Assembly (NCBI GenBank): GCA_947650285.1
Contig: CANTFL010001490.1
Span: 310,001-374,000, forward strand
DNA: 64,000 nucleotides
Source of the DNA: Hyaloperonospora brassicae
Lineage: Eukaryota > Oomycota > Peronosporomycetes > Peronosporales > Peronosporaceae
Reading direction: 5' to 3'
Shown here piece after piece: positions 1 to 10,930 of the stretch. Each line of letters starts with the position of its first letter. The stretch's first letter is position 1. The notes beneath the pieces were generated by a model that did not search any database, was not told the DNA's origin, and worked only from the letters and a program-made list of their open reading frames with translations. The position numbers and the translations under genes were made by a program.

Positions 1-2
1 AT

Positions 3-3000
3 CATCAGGTTGCAGCTACGGATGCAGCGCGCATGTGCGAACAGCTACTGTTTTTCTTCGCAACAAGTGACCACGGCTTCTCCGAAATCGGTTACGCCAG
101 ACTTTGCAAGCTGCTTGTACAATTGCTGACGATCTGCATTGTTCAGGGCGAGACGAACGGGTTAACCTCCAGCATTGTTTCACGCATTTTCGCCAAACTT
201 CGAGCTGTGATCGCTGGTAGCTCTAGCTCTGCTATCCAGCGTCAGCTATACGCCGTGGAGATTGTGGCTGTGCGAGTGTACTCGAGCATCAATCCGGACT
301 CAAACCTGGACATGCTGTGCGATTTCGCCGATCTGCATCAGTGCGCAAGCGTACCCTTTGTGGCTGTGTTGGCCTCACTCGTTCCTCCCAGCACTCGTAT
401 CACAGTACTTGACAGGCTTTTGCACCACGCTAGCGCCCGGGCTCTTCCTGCTCCACGCGCAGTACTTCTTGAGCGTCTGCTTGAAACACTTGGAAAGTGT
501 GGGACGGATGAGCGTCAACGACCGTGTGACGTCCATACGCGCACGAAGTTGCTCACGCAGAAGCTCTGGCTGCTACTGTGCAGCGAAAGCAGCCAGCGGA
601 AGCTGTCGTTTTTTGTGGCTGGATTCACGGTACTGGGACGCCTGGGCGGTGTCGATGCTTCAACGGCCGTGCCATGCATCGCAACTTCTCTTGTGCCACT
701 CGTGGTGCGAAGTGCGCACGTGACGTCAAGCCAGAAGCCCTGCACTGAAATGCTGACAGCGATTGCTACAGCCATTCGAAGTGGCAACGAGATTGCAGCG
801 TTTCCGGTTGTCTTCGAGGAGCAGCTCATGCAGCAGATCCAGCAAGTGACGGATGAGCGCGTGAAATGCCGACTGATAGGGGCGCTGTACGATGTGTTCA
901 CGCGGGTAGTGCATCCCGAGCTTCGAGCACTCTCAGTCGACTTGATGCCAGTCTGTTACCAGCATGTGCTACTAACGGCTCACGAAGAGTGCTCAGCAGA
1001 GCTTGCACTGATAAGGCACTTGTGTACGGATGCGTCTTCGAACAGGAACGCAATGGCGCCTGGTGTGTCTCTTCGTGCCATGCTCAAAGAGCTAGCAAGA
1101 TCTCGGTGCGACGAGGCGTTGTCGTCCTCGCAGCTGCTTGCTCTCCTCTTCCTGTCGCGCAGCAGTGGCTATCCCGACAGTGCAGCAGTAGATCTACTGC
1201 TACTCCTCATTCGAAGCGGGGTTTGCAGTCTCAAGGCAGTGCACGCCAAAGCGGATGAGCGCGCGGTACGCAGCTGTGACTGGCCTTACGACTTCGAGGC
1301 CACGATGCTTCTGGTGGAGAGAGCTATCGGACTCCTGCAGCATGAAATGCACGAGAAACAATTGTCAGCTCTCAAAAAGGTACTTCCGCTATTTGCTGCG
1401 ATGCGTGAAGGTGTCCGAGAACGTACGAGCAAGTGGGCATTCGGGAAGTTTGTGGGTATGTCAGCGGCATTGCTGCGTCTCGCGGGAAACGATGCAGGCG
1501 CAGTCGAATACGATTTTGTAGCTCACTTTGACGCCGTCGTGCAACACCCCTGCTTCGCAACGAGTCTGCAAGACGGCGACAACAAAGAAGTACAGCTGTT
1601 GGTCGCTCGGGTCGTCGCACAACTTGTTCGCATCACGAAGAAGTACACACGCCCGCTCTTGCAGACGTTGCTGGCCTCATATTCAATGTCGCTCTCCCGT
1701 TTCGATCGCGCTTTGCGGGTGCTATTTGACGAGTTTGAAGCTCAGAAACAAGATGGCATGACGTTGGCGAGCATGGGCTTCCGCTTTGGCGCATCGTGTA
1801 CGGTCTCGCCAGCAGCTGCTATCCCGGCGTCATCGAAAGGGTTTCACAACGACTTGGTTGACGACTCTGCCTGGGTCCTTGGAGGAGGTCTTGAGCAAGA
1901 TCGTGTTCGTGCGACCATTGAGCGCTTTCCGCTCACGCGTACAGTGTCAACGACGAGCGACGCACATCTCCTGCATCTCGACGAAGAGCTCTTTGCTGTT
2001 GACGAACCCAATGACGACGCTGAGCAGGCACTGTTTGCGGATGGTGAGCAGCCGATAGAAGGCTACGACCCAGCGTTCCTCTTGCCAATGCTATCGTCGT
2101 TCATCGCGTCGTCCAACTTGCCCGATAGTGGCATTGTGCAGCATGGCCTACTGGGCGTTGCAATTCGCGCGACGTCGTCTGACAATGAGGAAATGCGCAC
2201 GTATGCTTTCGGCATCCTGGCACATTTGCACGAGTCGTTGCAAGCGTTGTCCGAGACGTCGAGCGACTTCAAGGCGGGGCGTCAGGTGCATCTATTGCTG
2301 GATGTATTCCGTCGAGGGATTCTCGAGCCACTGAAGCAAGTGCCGTCGGTCGTGACGGTGTTCCTCAATGACGCCCTTGCTGTTTTACTGCGTCCAACAC
2401 ACGTGTTGTACCCGCAAGTGAATCACTTCCTGCTAGCGCGCCCCGCAATGGATGTGGCTGATGTGCCAATGTTCTACTCGCTGTTCAACAGCCGAGCACC
2501 CCTGACTTTTCGGCAAGAGCGATCGTGGCTTCTTCACACCCTTCGTCGCGGCATACGCAACGATGACGACGTGGTATTGCTTGTACGCCGCCACGTGCTT
2601 CCGATGCTGATGAGCTTTTACACTTCGGAACTCGCGGATACGCACACCCAGCCGCTGATCACGAACATTCTCGTTGAAACACTGCGCACGCCGTCAGGCG
2701 GAGTTTATCTGGTCACAAAGACAGCATTGCTGGAATGGTTGGCGGCACAATTCGTACGATACGGAGCTGCTCGTTTGCCTGCGAAATCGCGCAATGATGC
2801 ATCGATTGGATCGACATCGCGTCCGGCTTCATTGACGCTGCTGCGCCCACTTCTGACGGTTTTCGAGCAAGCACTACGCGATGATGGGATCTGGAATGCA
2901 CTGGACGCTGCCCATCAACATGCAGCAGCTCTGCAAGCAGCAAATGCGTTTGCATGTCTGCATTCAGCTATTGCGGCGCATCGCGCTGGCACAAAGATCG

Positions 3001-3431
3001 ACTCTTCAGTCACGAGCAAGGTTGGCCTCATTGCGAAATCAGTCGTCCGTCGTGCTGGTCTCGTGTGCTCCCTCGAGTTGCTGCACAGTGCTCTTGAAGT
3101 GGTCCAGCAGCACTCTGCCAAGCCCGAAAGTGCGTGTATCGAAGTGGCCGAGACAGTAGCCAGCAATCTCAGCCAATGGCTGCTGCAACACCGTCACTAT
3201 GAAGCCCAGAAGCAGCGGTTTCAGGACTGGGCGCTGCTGCTGCGTCAAGTGGTTTCGGTACTTGTCTCGTGCGACAGCAATGTGGTGCCAAGTAAGCAGC
3301 AGCGAGCAAGGTGGTCCCTTGAACAGCTCAAGTCCGTCTTGGATCAATTGCCGACACTGAAACAACTCGTGTTAGCACCTGCGACTACGGAAAACGCACC
3401 GAGCGTCGTTTCTGTGCCTGCACTGTTCTAG
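3..3431 (+). CDS. URB1: URB1/Npa1-like nucleolar pre-ribosomal-associated protein, C-terminal part (5' end outside window)
   Basis: One frame is open from the first bases to a TAG at 3429-3431, about 1,142 codons with no intron. There is no stop upstream of the first ATG (33), so the gene very probably begins outside the window. The protein is an all-helical, HEAT-like scaffold without catalytic motifs. The family signature lies around residues 790-900: a stretch containing LYPQVNHFLLARP, DVPMFYSLFNS, then RSWLLHTLRRGIR and VLPMLMSFYTSELAD. This matches the conserved C-terminal domain of URB1/Npa1 (position for position as I remember the human and yeast proteins). In those organisms it works in the nucleolus in early 60S pre-ribosome assembly. 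An acidic linker sits near residues 640-690. The family assignment is confident; the full length and any upstream exons are unknown. Confidence 0.85.
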   Translation, partial: HQVAATDAARMCEQLLFFFATSDHGFSEIGYARLCKLLVQLLTICIVQGETNGLTSSIVSRIFAKLRAVIAGSSSSAIQRQLYAVEIVAVRVYSSINPDSNLDMLCDFADLHQCASVPFVAVLASLVPPSTRITVLDRLLHHASARALPAPRAVLLERLLETLGKCGTDERQRPCDVHTRTKLLTQKLWLLLCSESSQRKLSFFVAGFTVLGRLGGVDASTAVPCIATSLVPLVVRSAHVTSSQKPCTEMLTAIATAIRSGNEIAAFPVVFEEQLMQQIQQVTDERVKCRLIGALYDVFTRVVHPELRALSVDLMPVCYQHVLLTAHEECSAELALIRHLCTDASSNRNAMAPGVSLRAMLKELARSRCDEALSSSQLLALLFLSRSSGYPDSAAVDLLLLLIRSGVCSLKAVHAKADERAVRSCDWPYDFEATMLLVERAIGLLQHEMHEKQLSALKKVLPLFAAMREGVRERTSKWAFGKFVGMSAALLRLAGNDAGAVEYDFVAHFDAVVQHPCFATSLQDGDNKEVQLLVARVVAQLVRITKKYTRPLLQTLLASYSMSLSRFDRALRVLFDEFEAQKQDGMTLASMGFRFGASCTVSPAAAIPASSKGFHNDLVDDSAWVLGGGLEQDRVRATIERFPLTRTVSTTSDAHLLHLDEELFAVDEPNDDAEQALFADGEQPIEGYDPAFLLPMLSSFIASSNLPDSGIVQHGLLGVAIRATSSDNEEMRTYAFGILAHLHESLQALSETSSDFKAGRQVHLLLDVFRRGILEPLKQVPSVVTVFLNDALAVLLRPTHVLYPQVNHFLLARPAMDVADVPMFYSLFNSRAPLTFRQERSWLLHTLRRGIRNDDDVVLLVRRHVLPMLMSFYTSELADTHTQPLITNILVETLRTPSGGVYLVTKTALLEWLAAQFVRYGAARLPAKSRNDASIGSTSRPASLTLLRPLLTVFEQALRDDGIWNALDAAHQHAAALQAANAFACLHSAIAAHRAGTKIDSSVTSKVGLIAKSVVRRAGLVCSLELLHSALEVVQQHSAKPESACIEVAETVASNLSQWLLQHRHYEAQKQRFQDWALLLRQVVSVLVSCDSNVVPSKQQRARWSLEQLKSVLDQLPTLKQLVLAPATTENAPSVVSVPALF

Positions 3432-4470
3432 ACACCGAGTACATGGATAGATACACGGATACATACACGATCGATCATCGAGCAAGACGTCACCCAACGG
3501 GTAACCTCCTCGCTTGGCTGCCGAGAAAGCCGCTTGTCAACGAGGTGCTGCATTAGGCGACACCCACAGCATACACTGCAGTAGTTACATCTCAGCTACA
3601 GAGCCCGTTCATTTGAAATACGTACGTGAATGAACAGCCAAGACGGAGACCGCACTTCTCGACACTACATTTCTTGCATCAACGGGCACAAGTTCCAGAG
3701 CTTACGCGTCATTTGTTCGGTTTCTTTGTCCAGACAGTGACAGCTTCCCAAAATGTATCTACAAGTCGAGTTTGGTGCTGCTGTGCGGATTCCGTCGCAC
3801 GAGTTTCAGACCCAAACAAGGCGATCTCTGAACAAACAGAGAGACGTGCGAGGCAACAAACCACAGCCACTCTCGTGACAGTCGCATGGATTGCTGCCAC
3901 GTTGCCATTGCAGTAGTGCATCGGCGATGGTCCTTTGGCTCAGACATATGTGGTACGAACGGTTCTGCGTGCTTTGCGTAGTTAGTTAGTTAGTTCGTTG
4001 GTCAGATAGATAACTTGCAACCAAAGTGACGCCAACGATCACGAGGAGCTCAGCCATTGCAGGATCGGGACAACAGTCGGACCGTCAACTTAGGCACCTG
4101 GTGCTGATACTGCTCATGATGCACCGACACGTAGAAACGCCTTCTGCCAGGAGCTCAAGACGAATGTTTCAAGAGGTACACCAATCAGATACGGTGTCAG
4201 GAACGTGGCTACAAGTGAGGCCATGTAAACAACGTAGCCATCCTCTGGACGCCCACACAACGTGCGACGACTTGACACGAAACGCCTCCAACACGACGGC
4301 AGTCTCCCCGCCCGCTCGACGACAACGACCGGTCTTTACTTTGCAGTTAGCTGCTGAACCTGCGCCGTCGCTTGTCGCTCGACTGCCTCCCACAATGCGA
4401 CTTGAACCGGCACACAAAACACACTCTTGACAACCGCTGCCAGTCCACGAACTCCATTTGCTGCTGAGCT
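3432..4470. other. Intergenic region between URB1-like gene and CID/CCCH gene (convergent)
   Basis: About 1 kb between two convergent genes. Short frames are present (for example 4026-4430 +), but none shows a recognisable domain or splice pattern. A (GTTA)n run lies at about 3980-3994. I see no RNA gene. Both 3' UTRs presumably lie here. Confidence 0.6.
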
Positions 4471-7221
4471 TTAGTCGTCGTCGTCGTACTCCAGCGTAAA
4501 CTTGGGCTCCACTATATCGGCATCGTCGTCGTCCGCCAAGACAGTGGCCGCGACGGCAGTCGCTGCTGCTGCTGGTGTTGCTGCTGTTGTTGTTGTTGTT
4601 GCTGCTGTTGCTGTTGTTGCGGTTGCAGGTCCAAGCAATTGACTACCAGAACCAGAAGGTGGTGGCAAGACAGAGGCACCGCCTCCTGGGACGTGGGTCC
4701 GACCTTGGTCTGTACCGCTGCTCGGGTGCGAAGGGCCTTGGGTCACGAACGTCGAGCTCGCCGCTGCCCCGGGGTAACCTTGCGGGGGAGTCATTGTGCC
4801 CGACTGGAGGTCGAGTGGCCGCGCGTGCCGCCCAGCCTGGCGGGGCCACAGCGACGTTAGCAAAAGATACAGAAGCGCTAGTGCCGCGATCACCGTGTGG
4901 TTCATTATATACACCTCGGGGGGCTCCGTAAGATCTAGCTTGAGAAGAACAAGACGATGGCGCTGCAGCAGCAGAGGGGGACACGAGGGACCGGGACGCA
5001 GGGTCCACGCCGAGTTGGGCACTGGACGGTGCGTGCCACCGACTGTCAGCCTGGTCGGCCTGCACCGCGGGAGGAGGTCTCGGTGGCCCCGTGGCCTTGT
5101 CGAGCTTATCTTCACCGTGAGCAAAGCTGCAACGAAAAGAGAGAGCAGAATAAAGACAAAGAGCCCACAAAGGGAGTTCGTGATGAGACAACAACGACAA
5201 GCAATTACATGCACACACGCCAAGGCAGCCTCGACGCTGCACCCCAAGCAATGCTGGTCATGCTGCCAATGCTACGGCTGACATAGTACCTGCAGGTATC
5301 TCCAAATCGACAGTTGCCCACTGGATAGTTGCTACACAGCACAGGTTTCCGCCTACTTTCAGCCGTGTCTGCTCGGGGTCCTCCCGACTGACACGGGGGG
5401 TCGTGGATGTGCCTACGCAAACCAAACGACAAGAGAGACCAAGTCAGTACGCGTGTCTCAGCTGACCCACTCGAGACACAAGAGCAAGCGACAACCCGTA
5501 CCAGCAACGATCACCAAATGTGCATCGTCCAGCAAGAAAGTTGCGGCAAATTTCTCCAGAAGTACCAGGCACCCGATTGCTAGGACCCCCCTGTCGGTCG
5601 CCCGAACCAGGAAACGACGACCGCGGCACCCCAACCTGATGGCGAGGGCTTGCGCTGTGCTCGCCTAGACTTCCTGGCTGTGGTGAGCGCATACTTTCGC
5701 TATGTGGCCATCCAGAGCCTAGACCACGAGACGAGGGCACATTTCTGCTCCACTCGTCGTATCTTGGCGGGACACCTTGTGAAGATTGTAACAACGCAAA
5801 CTGGCGAGGTGGTGAGCTGTAACCAGATCTGCCGCTATCAGGATGATAATCGACCTCTCTGACATGTGACGTAATTATTGGAGCAGCTCTATCATGCGAC
5901 AAAGAGTTGTCCAGCTTAGGCGGACCCCAACGAGATCCGCGGGCTCTCTTGGTATCACGGTCGTCCACATCGCTTGGACGGTCGTCAGGGACTCTACGAA
6001 CACGACCGCTTCCGACCGGGACGCCAGGTGCATCCCCCATGATACCGCCAACGTCTCTGCTGGCGTAGAGGTGGTTGTCCGCTCGTTGCTTGACATAACT
6101 GCGATGGTTATACTCCCCAGCGTTGTCTCTCTGGTATCCGTCTCCGTTTAGTGACTCGTCATATAGCGGTCGCCCCTGCTGTTCACTGGAATGCTCTTGC
6201 TCCTCTTTCTTCTGCTTGATGATTGACAACAACGACGCCAACTTTCCTGGAGATGCACAAGACGCGGCGCTTCCATCCTACAACACATACACAAGAGTCA
6301 GAACGTTCACACCACCATGCACACAGTAGATAGCAAGTCCACACGAACGCGTACTTGTCCTTGAGATATGTACTCACGCCCTCCGGCGTCTTCAATCTGT
6401 TTCAATGTGTAAATACCGCGCTTCTCCCATTCTTCAATCACATGTCGCACTTTGGGCTACAGCGACGTACGTACGTGCATCAATACCAAAGAGACCAGCC
6501 CCAACGTCAGTTGCCTTATTCAAGTCCTCTTCTCTCCATTCCATCGCATACCTGAAGTTGCTCAGGAACTTTCTTCACAGCTGCGACCGTGTCCGACAGT
6601 CGAACAAAGAACCGCTTGACGTACGCGTCTTTCGGGCCATTCTTGGCATGAGACTGCAGCAAAACCCAACAAGAGCACACAAAAGGTCAGCTCCGTCCGT
6701 GCAGAACAACACTGCACAACTAGTGTTGCAGCCTCGTTACCTGCCGAATAATTGCGTCAATAGCATACAGTCCTGCAACACAAACAGGAGGACATTTCAA
6801 CACAATCCGTTCGTTCGTTACGCTGTCCCCCCCGTCGCACCTCACTTGAACAATGTATACCCCTTACCAGCCAATCGGTGCTCGACCTCCGCCTTCCACA
6901 AAAACACTTCAATGTCGTGCACCACATGTTTATAAAACTGCATACAAACACCCAGTCAAATTCCACGCCACTAACATGGTTCGCAACATGCATACAAACA
7001 TCAAGGTTCAATCGCGCGCCACGGCCCCCGGTCGTCTGACCCGTGTCTTGGGCGCTCACCTTGGAATAATGCGCTGCGAGCTTCGCCACCGCCCCAATGC
7101 GGCTCTGCGACACGCCCTTCGCCGTTGCTAGACCCTCCAGCGCCTTCTTGAGCTTCTCGAACCCTTCCCACGCGCTCGAGCGGGAGCTTCGGGATCCCTC
7201 GCGGTGCTCGTGGCCCCCCAT
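4471..7221 (-). CDS. CID-domain plus twin CCCH zinc-finger protein (SCAF/Pcf11-like RNA-processing factor), nine exons
   Basis: Exons by frame and splice sites: 7221-7060, 6937-6868, 6772-6741, 6653-6552, 6456-6355, 6277-5502, 5412-5290, 5126-4915, and 4836 to the end. All junction phases agree up to the last exon. Residues about 17-145 form a CID (binds the phosphorylated RNA polymerase II tail), with FYKHVVHDIEVFLWK and GLYAIDAIIRQ as in SCAF4/8 and Pcf11. A disordered Ser/Pro/Gly/Arg region follows. Then come two CCCH fingers, C-x7-C-x5-C-x3-H, each split by an intron just after its third Cys. This suggests a nuclear factor linking transcription to RNA processing. Odd point: the phased last exon ends at 4643 (about 590 aa), but another frame through 4836-4471 looks more protein-like, with Ala/Thr runs and an acidic tail ending EYDDDD. 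A one-base difference in the six-G run near 4919-4924 would join them. No family name is certain. Confidence 0.8.
4550..4626. repeat. GCT/GTT trinucleotide microsatellite in the 3' part of the CID/CCCH gene
   Basis: Runs of GCT, GTT and GCG triplets. On the minus strand in the 4471 frame they encode Ala/Thr-rich sequence. The period of three fits coding expansion and supports that frame being translated. Confidence 0.8.
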
Positions 7222-10200
7222 CCGATTGACCTTTTCTTGGCTTTCTGACTGGCTGGGCGGATCTTGGACTGGATGGTGTGCACCACATGAACCCCACGAA
7301 ACCTGTACCCACTTCCTTGATCGGCAGCGTTTCTGTGCGGTTCAGATTGCGCGATTCACCTCAGCTTCGAGCGCGTAAATCAAGACAGTCCTGATTTGGG
7401 ACGTGGTACAACTAGCTGGGGACTGTGTTTTTTGCAACGTTTGGTGTAGACCAGATGCGCTGTTTTTCATTGGCACCTTAAACTTGGCTGCACCAATTCG
7501 ACTCCATCAGAAACAGATGCCACTTGGGGGCTTATAGGATGAGCTAGAACCGAAGCATGAGAACTATTTGACGAGAGACGGTCTAGTTCCCTTCATTATG
7601 GAATAGGTACGTTCCTTGTCCGTTTGTGTGCGAAAAGTCTAACACTGGCGGTACTGCGGACCACCTTGAGACAAAGCCGTAGATGTGCACGTCGAGGTCG
7701 AAAACTGACGGAGCGGCAATTGATCTGTTCTTCGCATTGTGCTGCCGGCTAATCCTTATACCAATGAACAGCGTTAGCAGCTTCACATACAAAGTCGTCA
7801 GTGTCCTGTCGGTCGGTCGATCGATCGATCGATCTTTCAGCACTCATTATGCACGCGCGCACACGAGATCGCACTGGTCCAAGACACTGGATACAAATGT
7901 GGATGACGGCTGTCAGGCTAAAGATTGAAGCTTTCGTCAACGGTTGTTGCTGAAAGCGAAGGAGAAAGCAGACGTGGTAGTAGCCCCACAGTATGAGGTG
8001 GACCCAGTAGCTCTCGCTGGCTTGTCCATCACTCTTTGTTTGCTTCATACTTCGAGCTGTTCTGCCTTTTCTGTATCATCTAAAGCTTCCCAAGAAGCTT
8101 CAGCTCGCTAAACTTACAAACAGCCCCGGCATGTCGTGTGTACCCATCGAAAGTGGTTCGATCGCAGCAGATCATGGTGCGCAGCATGCACACATCGCTT
8201 CTACTACCGTCCTGCAGTTGACCACGTACGAGCACCCTGCGACAACTACCGCGCAACGGCGATGAGCACTTTGTCTTGCAGGAGTCCCGCTAGATACCCG
8301 GCAATTCCCTACGCTCGCATGTATGATATGAAGAGACGAGCACTTCGCCATTTGTAAGCGATTCTAATGTTTGGCATCTCAGCTGCCGCACAATCTTAGC
8401 GAGTGCGTGACTGTGTCAATGCTAGCGTTCGAGATATCGATGAGTCTAGTAAATGATTGTTTTTAGATCCCATTCGGTCGCACAATTATCTCTACTCGCC
8501 GTTCTTCCTTCATCGCACTCCGACCGTCGCTTTGTAAGTCGAACTTCACCAGAGACTTTACCAGAAACGCATGTTGGTTTTGCGGTTGGCAACATCATCA
8601 TGTGACTTGGATGGTAATGGTCCGGCTGGTCCACTATTTCTTACCGAGACGGTGTCTGAGCGCATAAGTCAGTCCGCCCAATTCGGCGGCCAACTAGTGC
8701 GTGTTTCCTTTGCAACCAACGCAAAATTGCCTCGGACGTTGTTGATGCGTGACGTTGGCTACACGGCTGCTAATTGCATCTGGCACTGGTCGCGCGCATC
8801 GCCAATCATTGTCGAGTTACTACACAGGGACGATCTGGATTGTCGATCCGACAGCTTATTGATACATGACAACTACGTCTCAGAGCTAGTGTCGATACGA
8901 TCAAGAGCGCGGCCAAATGCAGTCGACAATACGTCAGCGTCGCAATGCGCTCCTTTCATCCCGGTGAGTTTGCTGACATGTCGTCATCAAGTCTCGCGTA
9001 CAAGCATCAAATCATCCAACACGAGTGTACGTCACTCGATCGACAACGTGGTCATTTGATCAAAGACCAACAGCAGAGACCTCTAAGTTCTATCATGTCC
9101 TTGACAAGCGAAATGGCAGAAGACTGCTTTGACGAGCAGCTGGCTTCATCTTCATCCCGTATTCTGGACGCTGCGCATGGGATAAGCCTGACCGTTGACG
9201 TATTGCTACAATTTTGCAGCTATTCCAGCACAGTTGCTCTTTCGTTGCTGTGCCTGAAAGTCAACTCAAAAGCTGTTAGCACGAGATACTCGCACCCGAT
9301 CCACCAAAATATTGACCGATTGCCCCAATAAACGTGCCTGATGATGCTGGACGCTTCGGCGACTCATTCACGGGCGCTCGACACCTCGTACTGCCATAGT
9401 ACGAGGTGTTCAGTTGCTTATGGCATGGGTTGCACCACTTTGATGCACGATATGTTGGCCTGTATGGACGGTAAAGCCAGAGCAACTAAACGAAGCTTCA
9501 GATCGCTTTCGTCTTTAGCTTGCATACCAAGACTAGTGCTTGCATCGTCATCTTAGTATCGTCAAGAAGAGGCTCATTCGAGAGACTAGACCGAACGCAG
9601 CATACATAAGCAGTGTTGCCCAGTCCACATTGATGCTGCTTATATTGACCTTACCTCCTCGAAAACACGGCATGCTGGTTGCCCCATTTACACTTCTACC
9701 GTCAAAGTCGACACTTCGTGCTCGACTGCAGCGGCGCATTGTTGTCCACCTATGATTCATCAAAGGTCGTAGCATCCAGCAATTAACACTGACACCGCTG
9801 AGTAGACAGCATAGGATACGCGGCCGTTCAACAAGTCAAGCGATTGTGTATTCGACAGCTTGTTGTTTGCAGTATAGATATGGGAAATCGATTCAGGCCG
9901 TTCTGCTGCTCGTCCCCAGATCATCCTGCAGTGTGGACTCCCCTAGCAGCGCCACAAAATACGACGCTCTGCTTTGCTCCGCCGCCTTTGGTACCAGATC
10001 GAATGCGTTGAAGGGCCTGGCCTATTATTTCGTCGAGCGTTCTGACCGTGTTTTGGATGTTAACAAATGGTGATGCTCGCGGGCTTCGCGACGAGCTGTA
10101 ACGATGACCGTTTGGTGAATGCGTAGTCGTCATCCTCTCGCATTCGGAAAACTTCGCTCAATTCGGAGACGATACCGTCTGTTGGTCACGAAGAAGACAC

Positions 10201-10857
10201 GAAACGACCAATGACTGTTCTGCCGGTGGTGACATTCGAGCACACCGTTGCCGGTCGTCGAGCGCAGGGTGTCTACGGACTTGATCGCGTATACAGCAAG
10301 CACCTGAAGGTCATCTTCGCGTTACCGTACCGATGAACGAAAGCTCACACGGCTCTCGCTGTGACAATGTACTTCCTGTGAGCGGCGGCGATGCACGGCG
10401 AAAGCTAGCTGGAGCTGAAACGTCGAGGGCAGTTGCAGGTAAGAATCGATTCGTGCACTGGATGCTGGATCGCAGCCAGTCGCGCGATTTCGATACACAC
10501 CTGCGGTTTTTCGACAACGTGGCGTACAGCTGTACTGCTGTAGTTGCTCGTACACACCAGAGTGTGTTCGAACCGATTAGCGTGCATGTGGCAAAGTACG
10601 CAGCGGAACGACCTCGATATTGATCCGTACAAGTCAGGCACTCTAACTCGCGATTTCCTCACCCGCCGCTCGTGGGGTCGTTACTAAGCTAGCAACAACA
10701 CTTTGCTGGCAGCGCTGGGTTTGTGACTTCGTGTTGGCGGACACAGACACTTGTGGGAACATGCAATACATGCAATGTCAGTCGGGAGGTCAGTGGTTTT
10801 TCCAGCGTAAGTATTGGGGAGTTATATGTATTTGTTTTTTCGCCTTTCGGTCAGCAC
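7222..10857. other. Gene-poor stretch with microsatellite and one perfect hairpin
   Basis: No convincing gene. The longest frame (8571-9059 +, 162 aa) has no recognisable domain, no good start context and no splice partner, so I did not call it. A (TCGG)n/(TCGA)n run lies at about 7810-7835 and a perfect hairpin at 9381-9409. The promoter of the CID/CCCH gene should lie just above 7221. Confidence 0.5.
9381..9409. repeat. Perfect 12-bp inverted repeat with 5-nt loop
   Basis: The arms ACACCTCGTACT (9381-9392) and AGTACGAGGTGT (9398-9409) are exact reverse complements around the loop GCCAT. There is no T-run after it and no gene ends nearby, so its role is unknown. It could be the core of a small RNA, a protein-binding palindrome or a transposon footprint. 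Confidence 0.8.
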
Positions 10858-10930
10858 GCTCGCGTGGCCCAATGGATACGGCGCTGCCCTCCTAAGGCAG
10901 AGATTGCGGGTTCAAGTCCCGCCGTGAGTA
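10858..10930 (+). tRNA. tRNA-Arg (anticodon CCT)
   Basis: A 73-nt cloverleaf. The acceptor arm GCTCGCG pairs with CGTGAGT (two G-U pairs besides Watson-Crick) and is followed by discriminator A. The D-arm starts TGGCCCAATGG, like an A box. The anticodon stem CTGCC/GGCAG encloses the loop CTCCTAA with CCT at the anticodon position. The T-arm GCGGG/CCCGC encloses TTCAAGT, like a B box. No intron is present and the CCA is not encoded. It decodes AGG. A short T-run (TTTCTTTT) about 5 nt downstream can serve as the Pol III terminator. Confidence 0.93.

Noticed and set aside
8571..9331. Two overlapping plus frames of 128-162 codons
   Set aside because: No domain, no splice partner, and equally long frames occur by chance in this composition.
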